Source of the DNA: Bradyrhizobium tropiciagri
GTDB lineage: Bacteria; Pseudomonadota; Alphaproteobacteria; Rhizobiales; Xanthobacteraceae
Assembly: GCF_018130545.1 (NCBI RefSeq)
Contig: NZ_JAFCKF010000002.1
Coordinates: 620,001-684,000 of the forward strand
Reading direction: 5' to 3'
Length of the DNA stretch: 64,000 nt
This document shows, piece after piece, positions 8,011 to 16,469 of the stretch. A program made the position numbers and the translations under genes. The notes below the pieces were generated by a model that ran no database searches, had not been told where the DNA came from, and worked only from the letters and a program-made list of their open reading frames with translations. Positions within the stretch are counted from its first letter, which is position 1, and every line of letters begins with the position of its first letter.

Positions 8011-8139
8011 CGCGCGCCGCGGCGCGCCTGTTCGCATCCGATCTCCCCCGCCATGAACGCGCCCGCGCAACATAGCGCTAGGTGAAGCGAGGAGAATCAG
8101 CGTTACTTTGCAACTGATCGCTTCGTGGGATTTGGCGGC

Positions 8140-8379
8140 ATGACCCAGCCCGACGGTTTGGATCAGAATATTCGTGAACTGCAGGAATGGCTCCGCAACG
8201 CCTGGCAGCAGCTTGCGGACCCCTCGCTCACCGCCTTCTCCCGCCGCGAACTGCGCAACCAGATGAAGCAATGCAACGCCGATTTGCGCGTGCAGCTGCA
8301 GGCTGCGTCCAAACGGCTGAGCGAGCCCTTGCCGTCGGGCAGAACGTTCACCAGGCCGGAACTCCGGATCCTCGTCTAG
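8140..8379 (+). CDS. small cytoplasmic protein of unknown function
   Basis: 79 residues from the ATG at 8140; a GTG five codons earlier (8125) is possible. The sequence is helical and polar (NIRELQEWLRNAWQQL; SRRELRNQMKQCNADLRVQL). No membrane segment, signal or known domain. It precedes the CNNM-type gene on the same strand by 170 bases. Confidence 0.55.
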   Translation: MTQPDGLDQNIRELQEWLRNAWQQLADPSLTAFSRRELRNQMKQCNADLRVQLQAASKRLSEPLPSGRTFTRPELRILV

Positions 8380-8550
8380 CGTTCGTCCGTCTGCCAGCGC
8401 GCCAAAATGCCGCGATCTCCTGCTGCATGCGCGCCATACGCACCCTCTGCTTGTGCAGGGAGGCGCGACGAGGCAGAGCAAAATTGCTCCGGCATGCCTA
8501 TATTGGGCATCGTCGGGCGGCCAACGCCGCCGAAGCCTTTGGGGACTCCC

Positions 8551-9840
8551 GTGTTATATCTGGAACTTGCGATCGTGGCGGTCTTGATCGTCGTCAACGG
8601 TCTGTTGTCGATGTCGGAGCTCGCGATCGTCTCCTCGCGTCCGGCGCGCCTCGCGGCGCTGGTCGAACGCGGCGTCAGCGGGTCGCGCCGCGCGCTGGCG
8701 CTGGCGTCCGATCCCGGCAAGTTCCTCTCCACGGTGCAGATCGGCATCACGCTGATCGGCGTGCTGTCGGGCGCCTTCTCGGGCGCCACGCTCGGCCAGC
8801 GGCTCTCGCAATGGCTGTTCGAGCTTGGAGTGCCGGCCAACGTCGCCGACGCTGCCGGTGTCGCCCTTGTCGTCGGCGTCATCACCTACGCCTCGTTGAT
8901 TATCGGCGAACTGGTGCCGAAGCAGATCGCGCTGCGCGATCCCGAGGCGATCGCGGTGCGGGCCGCACCGGCGATGACGGTGATGGCGAAACTGTCGCTG
9001 CCGGTGGTGTGGCTGCTCGACCGCTCCGGCAAGTCGTTGCTGTGGCTGCTCGGCCATCGCGAGGATGCGCAAGACCGCGTCAGCGAGGATGAGATCAAGA
9101 CGCTGGTGGTGGAGGCCGAGAACGCCGGCGTGCTCGAGCCCGGCGAAAAGGAGATGATTGCCGGCGTGATGCGGCTTGGCGACCTGCCGGTCGGCGCCGT
9201 GATGACGCCGCGCCACGAGGTCAGCCTGATCGACCTCGCAGCTCCCGCGCCCGAGATCCTGTCGACGCTGCAGAAGAGCAATCACTCGCGCTGCGTGGTG
9301 TTCGACGGCAACCGCGACCATGCGCTCGGCATCGTGCAGGCCAAGGACGTGCTCGACGTCTACCTCGCCGGCCAGACGCCTGACATCCGCGCGCTGACGC
9401 GCGACGCGCCGATCATCCCGGAGACCGTCGACGCCCGCGACGTGGTCGCGATCCTGCGCGACTCCGCCGTGCATATCGGCCTCGTGCATGACGAATACGG
9501 CACGTTCCAGGGCGTCGTCACCAGCGCCGACATCCTCGAGGCGATCGTCGGCGCCTTCCACACCGAGCAGGGCCCGGCCGAGCCGGCCTATGTCAGGCGC
9601 GCCGACGGCTCCTATTTGATTTCAGGCTGGATGCCGGCGCTGGAGTTCAGCGAGCTGCTCGGCATCACCCTGCCCTCGCCGCGGCCCTATCAGACCGCCG
9701 CCGGCTTCCTGCTACATGCGTTCGGCGCGATCCCCGATACCGGCGCGAAAACCACCGCGCAGGGCTGGGATTTCGAGATCGTCGATCTCGACGGCCGGCG
9801 CATCGACAAGGTTCTGGCGAGCAAGCTGCCGGCGGCCTGA
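8551..9840 (+). CDS. CNNM/CorC-type membrane protein with CBS pair
   Basis: 429 residues of the HlyC/CorC (TlyC) family, related to CNNM/MgtE-linked Mg2+ and Co2+ transport. Order: DUF21/CNNM membrane domain (about 1-175, three to four spans, with the family's SELAIVSSRPARL and IIGELVPK signatures), a CBS pair (about 190-325, starting at VMTPRHEVSLIDL), and the CorC_HlyC domain (about 340-425). Such proteins sit in the inner membrane and bind Mg-ATP or AMP at the CBS pair; they are not haemolysins in most bacteria. I chose the GTG at 8551, behind GGGGA, because the first span starts at once; an ATG at 8494 would add 19 residues. Confidence 0.85.
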   Translation: MLYLELAIVAVLIVVNGLLSMSELAIVSSRPARLAALVERGVSGSRRALALASDPGKFLSTVQIGITLIGVLSGAFSGATLGQRLSQWLFELGVPANVADAAGVALVVGVITYASLIIGELVPKQIALRDPEAIAVRAAPAMTVMAKLSLPVVWLLDRSGKSLLWLLGHREDAQDRVSEDEIKTLVVEAENAGVLEPGEKEMIAGVMRLGDLPVGAVMTPRHEVSLIDLAAPAPEILSTLQKSNHSRCVVFDGNRDHALGIVQAKDVLDVYLAGQTPDIRALTRDAPIIPETVDARDVVAILRDSAVHIGLVHDEYGTFQGVVTSADILEAIVGAFHTEQGPAEPAYVRRADGSYLISGWMPALEFSELLGITLPSPRPYQTAAGFLLHAFGAIPDTGAKTTAQGWDFEIVDLDGRRIDKVLASKLPAA

Positions 9841-9960
9841 CATTGCCAGCCGGCCGGCCTGTTGATAACGGGCAGGACAGCAAAACCGGCGGCCGCTGTG
9901 TGCTATCGGCATAACGGCAGCCCTCGATAGGTCCAAAGTAACCCCCACGGAATTGATCCC

Positions 9961-10560
9961 ATGCGCATTACCCTCGTCGGTTCCCGCCATTTCGGCGTGA
10001 CGACCCTGAACATGCTGCGCGAGCACCACGTCACGCTGGTCAGGGTGGTCGTCCATGACGGCGAAGACCGGCTGGCGACGGCGGCCCGGGCTGTTGGTAT
10101 CGAGGTCGTGGTCCAGGCCGATCCCAAGCTGGTGACCGCCGCCGAGATCGCGCCCGGCACCGACCTGATCGTCACCGCCCACAGCCACGCTCGCGTCAGC
10201 AAGGAGGCGCTTGCCGTGGCCAAGCTTGGCGGCATCGGATACCACCCGTCGCTGTTGCCGCGTCACCGCGGCATCGCAGCAGTGGAATGGACCATCAAGG
10301 AAGGCGATCCGATCGCCGGCGGCAGCATCTATCACCTCGCCGACCGCATGGACGCCGGCGCGATCGCCGCGCAGGACTGGGTCTTCGTCAAGAAAGGCGA
10401 GAGCGCCCGCGACCTGTGGGAGCGCGCGCTGGCGCCGCTCGGTTTGCGTCTGCTCGGTGAGGTCATCGACTACGGCAAGGTCAACGGCACGCTGCCGGCC
10501 AAACCGCAGGATGAGCAATTCGCGACCAAGGCGCCCAATCTGAGCCCCGGCAAGCACTAG
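9961..10560 (+). CDS. formyltransferase-fold protein, lone N-terminal domain
   Basis: 199 residues covering only the formyl-transferase catalytic domain shared by PurN, Fmt and ArnA. The signature loop reads GYHPSLLPRHRG (residues 93-104) and the conserved acid is Asp131 in RMDAGAI. In PurN and Fmt the loop begins Asn-x-His; here Gly93 replaces the catalytic Asn, with His95 kept. There is no Fmt C-terminal tRNA-binding domain, so it is not the initiator Met-tRNA formyltransferase. It may formylate another substrate or bind folate without catalysis. It stands alone, plus strand. Fold is sure, activity uncertain. Confidence 0.75.
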   Translation: MRITLVGSRHFGVTTLNMLREHHVTLVRVVVHDGEDRLATAARAVGIEVVVQADPKLVTAAEIAPGTDLIVTAHSHARVSKEALAVAKLGGIGYHPSLLPRHRGIAAVEWTIKEGDPIAGGSIYHLADRMDAGAIAAQDWVFVKKGESARDLWERALAPLGLRLLGEVIDYGKVNGTLPAKPQDEQFATKAPNLSPGKH

Positions 10561-10754
10561 TCCGAGATTAGGTATCAAAATACCAATAAAGGAAACGTGC
10601 AGACACGAATTTTTCGTTCCGGGGCCGGAACCGGATTCAACATGATGTGTTTGAGTTCACAGGAACATTCGGGGGTTCCCGCGACGCAGCAAATTTTGAA
10701 CACATTGTGACAGGATAAGCCGCGTCATCACACGAAATTACAGGGATTTGATTC

Positions 10755-11114
10755 ATGCGTTCGATCCGCATCCGCGACCTGATTTTGGTCACATCGGTCG
10801 CTTCGGCTGCCGCCCTCACCGCTGCTCCCGCGTCCGCCCAGCAGCCTTATGACGGCCTTTGGAGCGTCACTGTCGTCACCAAGACCGGAAGCTGCGAGCC
10901 GTCGCAGAGCTCGACCGTGACCGTGGCCGAAGGAAAGATCTCGGCACAGGGTGCGGCGATCTCCGGCACCGTCGGCAGCGGGGGACTTGTGCGGGTCTCG
11001 ATCAATGGTGCATATGCGAACGGACAACTCAGTGGCAACTCCGGATCGGGGAAGTGGAATGGGGCATCAGCTGGCGTACCGTGCAGCGGCCGATGGGAAG
11101 CATCCCGTCAGTAA
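10755..11114 (+). CDS. exported protein of unknown function
   Basis: 119 residues. AGGGA lies upstream of the ATG at 10755. Signal peptide 1-28 (ALTAAPASAQ). The mature part begins QPYDGLWSVTVVTKTGSCEPS and is Gly/Ser/Val-rich with beta-strand periodicity and two Cys (46 and about 111). I recognise this YDG-x-WSV layout from rhizobial exported proteins of unknown function. Its last 56 bases overlap the start proposed for the next gene in another frame, so the two are probably translated together. Confidence 0.75.
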   Translation: MRSIRIRDLILVTSVASAAALTAAPASAQQPYDGLWSVTVVTKTGSCEPSQSSTVTVAEGKISAQGAAISGTVGSGGLVRVSINGAYANGQLSGNSGSGKWNGASAGVPCSGRWEASRQ

Positions 11115-11613
11115 GATCACCAGCGTATCGCGTTTCTTCGCCATCGCGCGGCGGCCAGCAATTGCAGCCGCCGCGTTTTTCATGACCGCACTCGCGAGCA
11201 CTGCGGGCCATGCGCAGTCCGGCCCTTTCGCCGGTATGGCAGGCACCTGGTCGGGCGCCGGCACGGTGACCCTGGACGACGGATCCAGCGAACGGATTCG
11301 TTGCCGTGCGACCTATCACGTCGGCGGACCGAGGATGACCATGGGCCTCACCTGCGCCAGCGACGCCTACAAGTTCAACCTGGCGGCCGACGTACAGGCT
11401 GAAGGCAGCGCGGTCAGCGGCTCCTGGAGCGAGTCCAGCCGCAATGTCAGCGGCGACCTGCGCGGTCGCGGCGGCGGCGGCAACTTCCAGGTCATTGCCA
11501 GCGCTCCCGGATTCAACGCCGACATCGCGATGCGCACCGCCGGTAACAAGCAGTCCGTCACCATCAGGGCTGACAGCCAGTTCCGCGGCGCCAACATCAC
11601 GCTGACGAAGTAA
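11059..11613 (+). CDS. exported protein, paralogue-like partner of the preceding gene
   Basis: 184 residues if started at the ATG at 11059, which overlaps the end of the preceding gene; the next in-frame ATG (about 11182) would cut into the signal peptide. After a basic stretch, a hydrophobic segment (AIAAAAFFMTALASTAGHAQS) marks export. The mature part (AGMAGTWSGAGTVTLDDGSSERIRCRATY onward) has the alternating pattern of a lipocalin-like beta barrel and two Cys. The shared start W-S-[VG] after export suggests common ancestry with its neighbour. A strong terminator follows. Confidence 0.7.
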   Translation: MGHQLAYRAAADGKHPVSKITSVSRFFAIARRPAIAAAAFFMTALASTAGHAQSGPFAGMAGTWSGAGTVTLDDGSSERIRCRATYHVGGPRMTMGLTCASDAYKFNLAADVQAEGSAVSGSWSESSRNVSGDLRGRGGGGNFQVIASAPGFNADIAMRTAGNKQSVTIRADSQFRGANITLTK

Positions 11614-11628
11614 CCGGCCTTCAAACAA

Positions 11629-11669
11629 CAACGCCCCCCGAGACCTAAGTCTCGAGGGGCGTCTTTTGT
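11629..11669. terminator. bidirectional intrinsic terminator
   Basis: A 14-base stem (11631-11644 with 11649-11662, one mismatch), loop CTAA, then CTTTTGTT on the plus strand and a matching AACAACG run before it. It separates the convergent genes ending at 11613 (+) and 11684 (-). Confidence 0.85.
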
Positions 11670-11683
11670 TGGCCATACGCTCA

Positions 11684-11890
11684 CTATGCCGTGCGCGGCT
11701 TGCCAAGATTCTCGGCGGTCTGCTGGATGGTGCGGGCGATCAATAGCGCCTGCTCCTTGGTGACTGCAAAGTCGTGCACGCCTTTGTCCGTCGTCATCGA
11801 GATCACGATGATATCCGGCTGTTGCTCCGGCCAGCCGGTCGCGAACCCCGTCAGAAGTTCAGGCGCCTTTCGCATGTTGCTTTTGTTCAT
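11684..11890 (-). CDS. 68-residue cytoplasmic protein after the RidA homologue
   Basis: Starts at the ATG at 11890, 11 bases after the stop of the RidA-like gene on the same strand, so the two are very probably one operon. The sequence has a beta-hairpin-like part (DIIVISMTTDKGVHDFAV) and a terminal helix (TKEQALLIARTIQQTAENLG). No family name is known to me. Its presence beside a RidA homologue suggests a role in the same pathway, but that is inference. Confidence 0.65.
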   Translation of the reverse strand: MNKSNMRKAPELLTGFATGWPEQQPDIIVISMTTDKGVHDFAVTKEQALLIARTIQQTAENLGKPRTA

Positions 11891-11901
11891 CGCCGAATGT
11901 C

Positions 11902-12300
11902 CTATGCTGCGGGAATGAATGCCGTGACCTCGATCTCGACCTTGGCGCGCTGATCGACCAGCCCGTCGATATAGAGCAGCGTGGACGGCGGGAAATTGCG
12001 CCCGAGCGTCTCCTTCCACGCCGCGCCGATGCCGGCGCCCGCGGCTTCGTATTCGCTGCGGCTGGTCAGGTACCAGGTCAGGCGGACGATATGCTCCGGG
12101 CCGGCGCCGGCCTCGTTCAACAGCGTGATGATGCGCTTCAGCGCGGTGCCGACCTGAGCGGCCATGTCGGGGGCGTAATCGCCCTTCTCGTCGCCGCCGG
12201 TCTGCCCGGCGAGCACGATCCATTGGCCTGGTGCGTCGAACGCGACACCGTGCGAGAAACCGCGGGGTTTCGACCATTCGGCCGGTTGCAAGACACGCAT
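11902..12300 (-). CDS. RidA/YjgF-family protein
   Basis: 132 residues, the usual length for this trimeric fold. RidA deaminates reactive enamines and imines released by PLP enzymes. Family landmarks are clear: IVLAGQTGGDEKG in the first strand region, the helix AAQVGTALKRIITLLNEAGA, VRLTWYLTS and a final VEIEVTAFIP. The arginine that binds the carboxylate in true RidA (in the P-A-R-[ST] loop) is absent: the loop reads NFPPSTLLYI (Pro105, Ser106). It therefore belongs to a non-archetypal Rid branch and may not deaminate the same substrates. Confidence 0.85.
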   Translation of the reverse strand: MRVLQPAEWSKPRGFSHGVAFDAPGQWIVLAGQTGGDEKGDYAPDMAAQVGTALKRIITLLNEAGAGPEHIVRLTWYLTSRSEYEAAGAGIGAAWKETLGRNFPPSTLLYIDGLVDQRAKVEIEVTAFIPAA

Positions 12301-12442
12301 GAGCAGATCCTCCTGATGTGATTATTCCCGACCTGCTTAGCAGAGATCGCGCAGGCGGCGCACCACCAGTCGGCGGAATTGCGCGTTGCAAATTCGCGGC
12401 AGCTCGCCGATACCGGGAATCCCTCCTCACCTCATTTCCGTC

Positions 12443-13315
12443 ATGGATCGCACACCCTCAAAGACTCGCGCCGCTCTGTGGATGTCCGGCTGGCTCGCGC
12501 TGATGCTGATCGTGGCGGTGGCCGGCCGCGAGGCGACGCGCGATGTCAACGTCTTCCAGCTGATGGCCGTGCGCGGTGTGCTCGGCTTCGCGATGCTGTA
12601 TCCGCTGATCCATATGAACGGCGGGCTTGCGATCGTGAAGACTGCGCGCGTGCACGTCCACATCGCGCGCAACCTGATCCATTTCTGCGCCCAGCTCGGC
12701 TGGTTCTTTGCGCTGACATTGATCCCGCTCGGCCAGGTGGTGGCGATCGAGTTCACGATGCCGATCTGGACCGCGATCCTTGCAGCGAGCTTTCTTGGCG
12801 AACGCATGACGTCCTGGAAGGTCGTCGCGATCGTGCTGGGGCTGGTCGGCGTGTTCGTCATCGTGCGGCCGACCGGCGCGATCAATCCGGGCCAGCTGAT
12901 CGCGCTCGCCGCAGCCGTCGGCTTCGGCATCTCGGTCACCGTGGTCAAGTCGCTGACGCGGACCGAGCAGACGCTGACCATCATGTTCTGGATGCTGGTG
13001 GTGCAGTCGCTCGCCAGCATCGGGCCCGCGCTCTATGTCTGGACCTGGCCGCCGCTCTCGACCTGGGGCTGGCTCGCCGTGATCGCGTTCTGCGGCACCT
13101 TCTCGCACTATTGCATGGCGCGCGCGCTGCTCCACGCCGACGCGACCGTGGTGATCCCGATGGATTTCATCCGGGTGCCGCTGACGGCGATCGTCGGATG
13201 GCTGATCTATTCCGAGCGGCTCGACGCCTACACGGTGCTTGGCGCAGCGATGATCCTGGCCGGCAACCTCTTGAACCTGTCGCCAGGCAGAAAGGCGCCG
13301 GTACGGGCGAAGTGA
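12443..13315 (+). CDS. EamA/DMT-family exporter
   Basis: 290 residues with ten hydrophobic segments in two EamA repeats (about 15-145 and 155-285), the layout of drug/metabolite transporters that export amino acids or other small metabolites across the inner membrane. The end of the first repeat reads PIWTAILAASFLGERMTSW and of the second PLTAIVGWLIYSERLDAYT, the diagnostic F-L-G-E / Y-S-E-R turns. I chose the ATG at 12443 over the in-frame TTG at 12386 because the TTG would add a polar, non-homologous leader. Substrate unknown. A terminator follows. Confidence 0.88.
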   Translation: MDRTPSKTRAALWMSGWLALMLIVAVAGREATRDVNVFQLMAVRGVLGFAMLYPLIHMNGGLAIVKTARVHVHIARNLIHFCAQLGWFFALTLIPLGQVVAIEFTMPIWTAILAASFLGERMTSWKVVAIVLGLVGVFVIVRPTGAINPGQLIALAAAVGFGISVTVVKSLTRTEQTLTIMFWMLVVQSLASIGPALYVWTWPPLSTWGWLAVIAFCGTFSHYCMARALLHADATVVIPMDFIRVPLTAIVGWLIYSERLDAYTVLGAAMILAGNLLNLSPGRKAPVRAK

Positions 13316-13348
13316 ACGCGCGTCACGCCGCTGCCCGATCACAGCAAA

Positions 13349-13376
13349 GAGCCCGGGGATCATCCCGGGCTCCTTT
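13349..13376. terminator. intrinsic terminator between convergent genes
   Basis: GAGCCCGGG, a short loop, CCCGGGCTC, then CTTTG on the plus strand. It lies between the EamA gene (ends 13315, +) and the BrnA-like gene (ends 13389, -). Confidence 0.7.
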
Positions 13377-13388
13377 GCGCTGGAAGCG

Positions 13389-13628
13389 TTACTTCCCGGC
13401 GGCCTTACGCAGCGCCGCGTTGATGCGGTCCTGCCAGCCCGGGCCGCCTCCCTGGAAGTATTCCAGCACGTCCTGATCGATCCGCAGCGTGACCTGCTCG
13501 CGGACGCCGGGGACGGCTACCGTCTTTGGCGCCGCCTCCGCGACCTTGGTGGTGGCGCGCTTGAACGCCGCCTCGGCCTCGCTGCGGGCATCGTTCAGGG
13601 TTCGCGGTCGTCTCGGCTGGTCGGCCAT
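13389..13628 (-). CDS. BrnA-like antitoxin domain protein, no toxin partner seen
   Basis: 79 residues. The last 35 (VTLRIDQDVLEYFQGGGPGW then QDRINAALRKAAGK) match the ribbon-helix-helix layout of BrnA antitoxins (RLD-x-DVL-x-WF, GPGYQ-x-RIN). BrnA normally binds the RNase toxin BrnT encoded just upstream and represses the pair; here no BrnT-sized gene is adjacent. Instead it follows cysK on the same strand by 18 bases. The N-terminal 40 residues are Ala/Arg/Thr rich. It may be an orphan antitoxin or a DNA-binding regulator. Confidence 0.75.
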   Translation of the reverse strand: MADQPRRPRTLNDARSEAEAAFKRATTKVAEAAPKTVAVPGVREQVTLRIDQDVLEYFQGGGPGWQDRINAALRKAAGK

Positions 13629-13646
13629 GTCTGGGATTCCTGTGGC

Positions 13647-14621
13647 TCAAATTCCTTCAAACAACACTGTCGAGAGATAGCGCTCCGAGAATGACGGCAC
13701 AATCGCCAGAATGGTCTTGCCCGCAGCTTCCGGCCGCTTGCCGATCTGCAAGGCGGCCGCGATCGCCGCGCCCGAGGAGATACCGCCGGGGATTCCTTCG
13801 TTGCGCGCCAGCGCGCGCGAGGTCTCGATCGCGGTTGCGCTGTTGACCTTGACGATCTCGTCGATCACCGAGCGGTCGAGGATGTCAGGGACAAAGCCTG
13901 CGCCGATGCCCTGGATCTTGTGCGGCGTGTGCTGGCCGCCGGACAGCACCGGGCTTTCCTCCGGCTCCACCGCGACAACCCGCAGCGACGGCTTGCGCGG
14001 CTTCAGCACCTGGCCGACGCCAGTGATGGTGCCGCCGGTGCCGACGCCGGCGACGAAATAGTCGATGTTGCCGCCGGTGTCGTTCCAGATCTCCTCGGCG
14101 GTGGTGCGGCGATGGATTTCGGGATTGGCGAGGTTCTTGAACTGCTGCGGCATGACTGCGTTGGGCGTCGTGCGCACCAGTTCTTCCGCGGTCGCGATCG
14201 AGCCCTTCATGCCCTGCGCGGCCGGCGTCAGCACGATCTCGGCACCGAGGAACGCCAGCATCCGCCGCCGCTCGATCGACATCGATTCCGGCATCACGAG
14301 CTTGAGCCGGTAGCCGCGCGACGCGGCGACATAGGCCAGCGCGATGCCGGTGTTGCCCGAGGTCGGTTCAATCAGCACGGTGTCGGCATTGATGATGCCG
14401 GCCTTCTCCATCGCCACGATCATCGCCGCACCGATGCGGTCCTTCACGCTGGCCGCCGGGTTGAAGTATTCCAGCTTGGCAAGGATCGTCGCGTTGACGC
14501 CAGCCGCCTGCGGCAGTCTGCGCAACCGCACGATCGGCGTCGAACCGATCGCATCGACGATGGAGTCAAAGACGCGTCCGCGTCCGGGTTGCACTGCACT
14601 CGTTGTCGACGGCGCGTCCAT
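13647..14621 (-). CDS. cysK: cysteine synthase A (O-acetylserine sulfhydrylase)
   Basis: 324 residues. It makes L-cysteine from O-acetylserine and sulfide with PLP in the cytoplasm. The PLP lysine is in [10 protein letters not shown] (about residue 53); [12 protein letters not shown] binds the substrate carboxylate; [10 protein letters not shown] binds the PLP phosphate; GGISSGAA is the C-terminal signature. I chose the ATG at 14621; a longer frame to 14711 adds an unrelated leader. The first 15 residues ([15 protein letters not shown]) precede the conserved IGSTPIVRL. The BrnA-like gene follows 18 bases downstream and may be co-transcribed. Confidence 0.93.
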   Translation of the reverse strand: MDAPSTTSAVQPGRGRVFDSIVDAIGSTPIVRLRRLPQAAGVNATILAKLEYFNPAASVKDRIGAAMIVAMEKAGIINADTVLIEPTSGNTGIALAYVAASRGYRLKLVMPESMSIERRRMLAFLGAEIVLTPAAQGMKGSIATAEELVRTTPNAVMPQQFKNLANPEIHRRTTAEEIWNDTGGNIDYFVAGVGTGGTITGVGQVLKPRKPSLRVVAVEPEESPVLSGGQHTPHKIQGIGAGFVPDILDRSVIDEIVKVNSATAIETSRALARNEGIPGGISSGAAIAAALQIGKRPEAAGKTILAIVPSFSERYLSTVLFEGI

Positions 14622-14778
14622 CAAGCGGCTCCTTGTCGCGGGATATGCTGGAAATATGCGGTCTTCTCTCATTAGAAGCAGCGCATCATAACGCGCAAGT
14701 GAGAAACCCACGCAGCGCCAATTCGTTGCATCGCAAAATCAGAACCCGCACAAATAACGTAAAAGCTACGCATTTGTG

Positions 14779-14809
14779 TTGCGACAAGGTCAAACAAATG
14801 GGTCTATAT
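14779..14809 (+). promoter_or_regulatory. possible promoter of the zinc-ribbon gene
   Basis: TTGCGA at 14779 and CTATAT at 14804, a good alphaproteobacterial -10, lie 45 bases before the start at 14854. The 19-base spacer is longer than ideal, so the -35 assignment is uncertain. Confidence 0.35.
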
Positions 14810-14853
14810 AGACTTTCGACAGGTGCAGCTCAGAACGCAAAGGGAGGCGCAAA

Positions 14854-15075
14854 ATGCCGGCACTTGCTGAAGTTCTGTCGACCACAGCGTCTCGGCCCGA
14901 TCCGCGCGGCAGCCACTTGCCGACCTGTCCGGTGTGTGCGGACTCGATGGTAGCGGCCGAAGCGTCCGCATACCTTTTCGACAATTTGATCAGCTATCTC
15001 TGGACCTGCGACACCTGCGGTTACGGGTTCGTCACCAAGCACTCGGTGAAACCGATCCCCATCGTGTGCAACTGA
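14854..15075 (+). CDS. small zinc-ribbon-like protein
   Basis: 73 residues; the ATG follows GGGAGG by seven bases. Two Cys pairs (CPVC at 25-28 and CDTC at 52-55) about 24 residues apart form a zinc-ribbon layout, with SYLWTCDTCGYGFVTKH as the second knuckle. Such short ribbons bind zinc and usually nucleic acid or protein. I recognise it as a short Bradyrhizobium protein of unknown role. Its terminator lies inside the 3' end of the convergent tgt gene. Confidence 0.7.
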   Translation: MPALAEVLSTTASRPDPRGSHLPTCPVCADSMVAAEASAYLFDNLISYLWTCDTCGYGFVTKHSVKPIPIVCN

Positions 15076-15081
15076 TCAAGC

Positions 15082-16215
15082 TCATCTCGGAGCGATGTCC
15101 CCGCGCGCCCAACCGGCGCGCGTTTTCGTTCGGAAATCCTCGAACGTGCCGTTGGCCACCGCGTCGCGAATGCCCTGCATCAGCTGCTGGTAATAGGCGA
15201 CGTTGATTTCGGACAGCAGCATTGCCCCAAGTGTTTCGCCGGCGCGCACCAGGTGATGCAGATAAGCGCGTGAATAGTCGCGTGCAGCCGGCCACGAGCT
15301 CTCTTCATCGAGCGGACGCGGATCGTCGATGTGCCGGGCGTTGCGCAAATTGATCTGGCCGAACCGGGTGAACGCCATGCCGTGGCGCCCGTTCCGTGTC
15401 GGCATCACACAATCGAACATGTCGACGCCGCGCGCCACCGCCTCGAGAATGTCCTCCGGCGTGCCGACGCCCATCAGATAGCGCGGCCGATCCGCCGGCA
15501 GCGCTGGTGCGGTCTCCTCGATCATCGACAGCATCACCGCCTGCGGCTCGCCGACTGCGAGCCCCCCGATCGCGTAACCGTGAAAGCCAATGTTGGTTAG
15601 CCCGCGCGCGCTGGCGTGACGGAGGTCAGGAATATCGCCGCCCTGCACGATGCCGAACAGCATGTAGCCGTCAGGCGCGCTCGCGAAGGCGCGCTTGGAG
15701 CGTTCGGCCCAGCGCAGCGAGAGCTGCATCGCGCGCTCGATGTCGGTGCGCTCCGCCGGCAGCCGCACGCATTCGTCCATCTGCATCGCGATGTCGGAGC
15801 CGAGCAGCCGCTGCACCTCGATCGATCGCTCCGGCGACAGTTCGACCTTGGCACCGTCGATATGCGAGCGGAAGGTCACGGCCTTCTCGGTCACCTTGCG
15901 CAGCTCGGAGAGCGACATCACCTGGAAGCCGCCCGAGTCAGTCAGCATCGGGCCGCCCCAGCCGGTGAAGCGCTGCAGGCCGCCAAGGGAGGCAATGCGT
16001 TCGGCGCCCGGCCGCAGCATCAAATGATAGGTGTTGCCGAGCACGATATCGGCGCCGGCGTCGCGCACCTCGCGCCAATGCATGCCCTTCATCGCGCCTG
16101 CGGTGCCGACCGGCATGAAGGCGGGCGTGCGCACAGGGCCATGCGGCGTGGTCAGGCGGCCGGTACGGGCGGCACCGTCGGTTGCCAAGAGCTCGAAATG
16201 ATTGGGAAGCGTCAT
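15082..16215 (-). CDS. tgt: tRNA-guanine transglycosylase
   Basis: 377 residues. Tgt swaps guanine 34 of GUN-anticodon tRNAs for the queuosine precursor preQ1 in the cytoplasm. The two catalytic aspartates are present: Asp93 in [12 protein letters not shown] and Asp268 in [14 protein letters not shown]. The structural zinc site near the C-terminus is damaged: where the family has C-x-C-x2-C, this protein reads Ser306, Trp308 and Ala311 ([18 protein letters not shown]), though the His of AYLHHL remains. Length and all other blocks are normal, so the enzyme is probably active without the metal. queA, the next enzyme of the pathway, lies 5 kb away on the same strand. Confidence 0.93.
   Translation of the reverse strand: MTLPNHFELLATDGAARTGRLTTPHGPVRTPAFMPVGTAGAMKGMHWREVRDAGADIVLGNTYHLMLRPGAERIASLGGLQRFTGWGGPMLTDSGGFQVMSLSELRKVTEKAVTFRSHIDGAKVELSPERSIEVQRLLGSDIAMQMDECVRLPAERTDIERAMQLSLRWAERSKRAFASAPDGYMLFGIVQGGDIPDLRHASARGLTNIGFHGYAIGGLAVGEPQAVMLSMIEETAPALPADRPRYLMGVGTPEDILEAVARGVDMFDCVMPTRNGRHGMAFTRFGQINLRNARHIDDPRPLDEESSWPAARDYSRAYLHHLVRAGETLGAMLLSEINVAYYQQLMQGIRDAVANGTFEDFRTKTRAGWARGDIAPR
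15102..15127 (+). terminator. intrinsic terminator inside the end of tgt
   Basis: An 8-base GC stem (15102-15109 with 15114-15121), then TTTTCGTT on the plus strand. It serves the zinc-ribbon gene and overlaps the last codons of convergent tgt. Confidence 0.6.
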
Positions 16216-16335
16216 GCGGCTGCTTATTGCGTGTCACTGACGCCCAATCAACCTGTCGGGTAACGGCTTCCGCGCGACTTCGTGAACGCGCACAGCCAAA
16301 CGGAAGCTTGCTCTGGAACCGCGCCTCCGTTAAAC

Positions 16336-16356
16336 AAAACGACACCGTATCGTTTT
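16336..16356. promoter_or_regulatory. TetR-type operator upstream of the patatin gene
   Basis: A 21-base palindrome with nine of ten arm positions matching (core AAACGA, seven bases, TCGTTT). It lies 114 bases before the chosen patatin start and in the spacer of a possible promoter (TTAAAC at 16330, TTTATG at 16354). A near copy lies at 18520-18540, after the tetR gene. Confidence 0.6.
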
Positions 16357-16469
16357 ATGTCAACAATAAGGCGGCGGACCGTCCCGCTGCGACAGCAATC
16401 CCGCCCGAAACCTCACTGACCGAGATGTCCTCACCCTCCAGCGCCCGGCCTGACGGCATCCGCCATCGG

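Noticed and set aside
14660-14700. Five-codon frame MMRCF upstream of cysK (minus strand) as a cysteine leader peptide
   Set aside because: Only one Cys codon, no promoter or terminator arrangement around it; likely chance.
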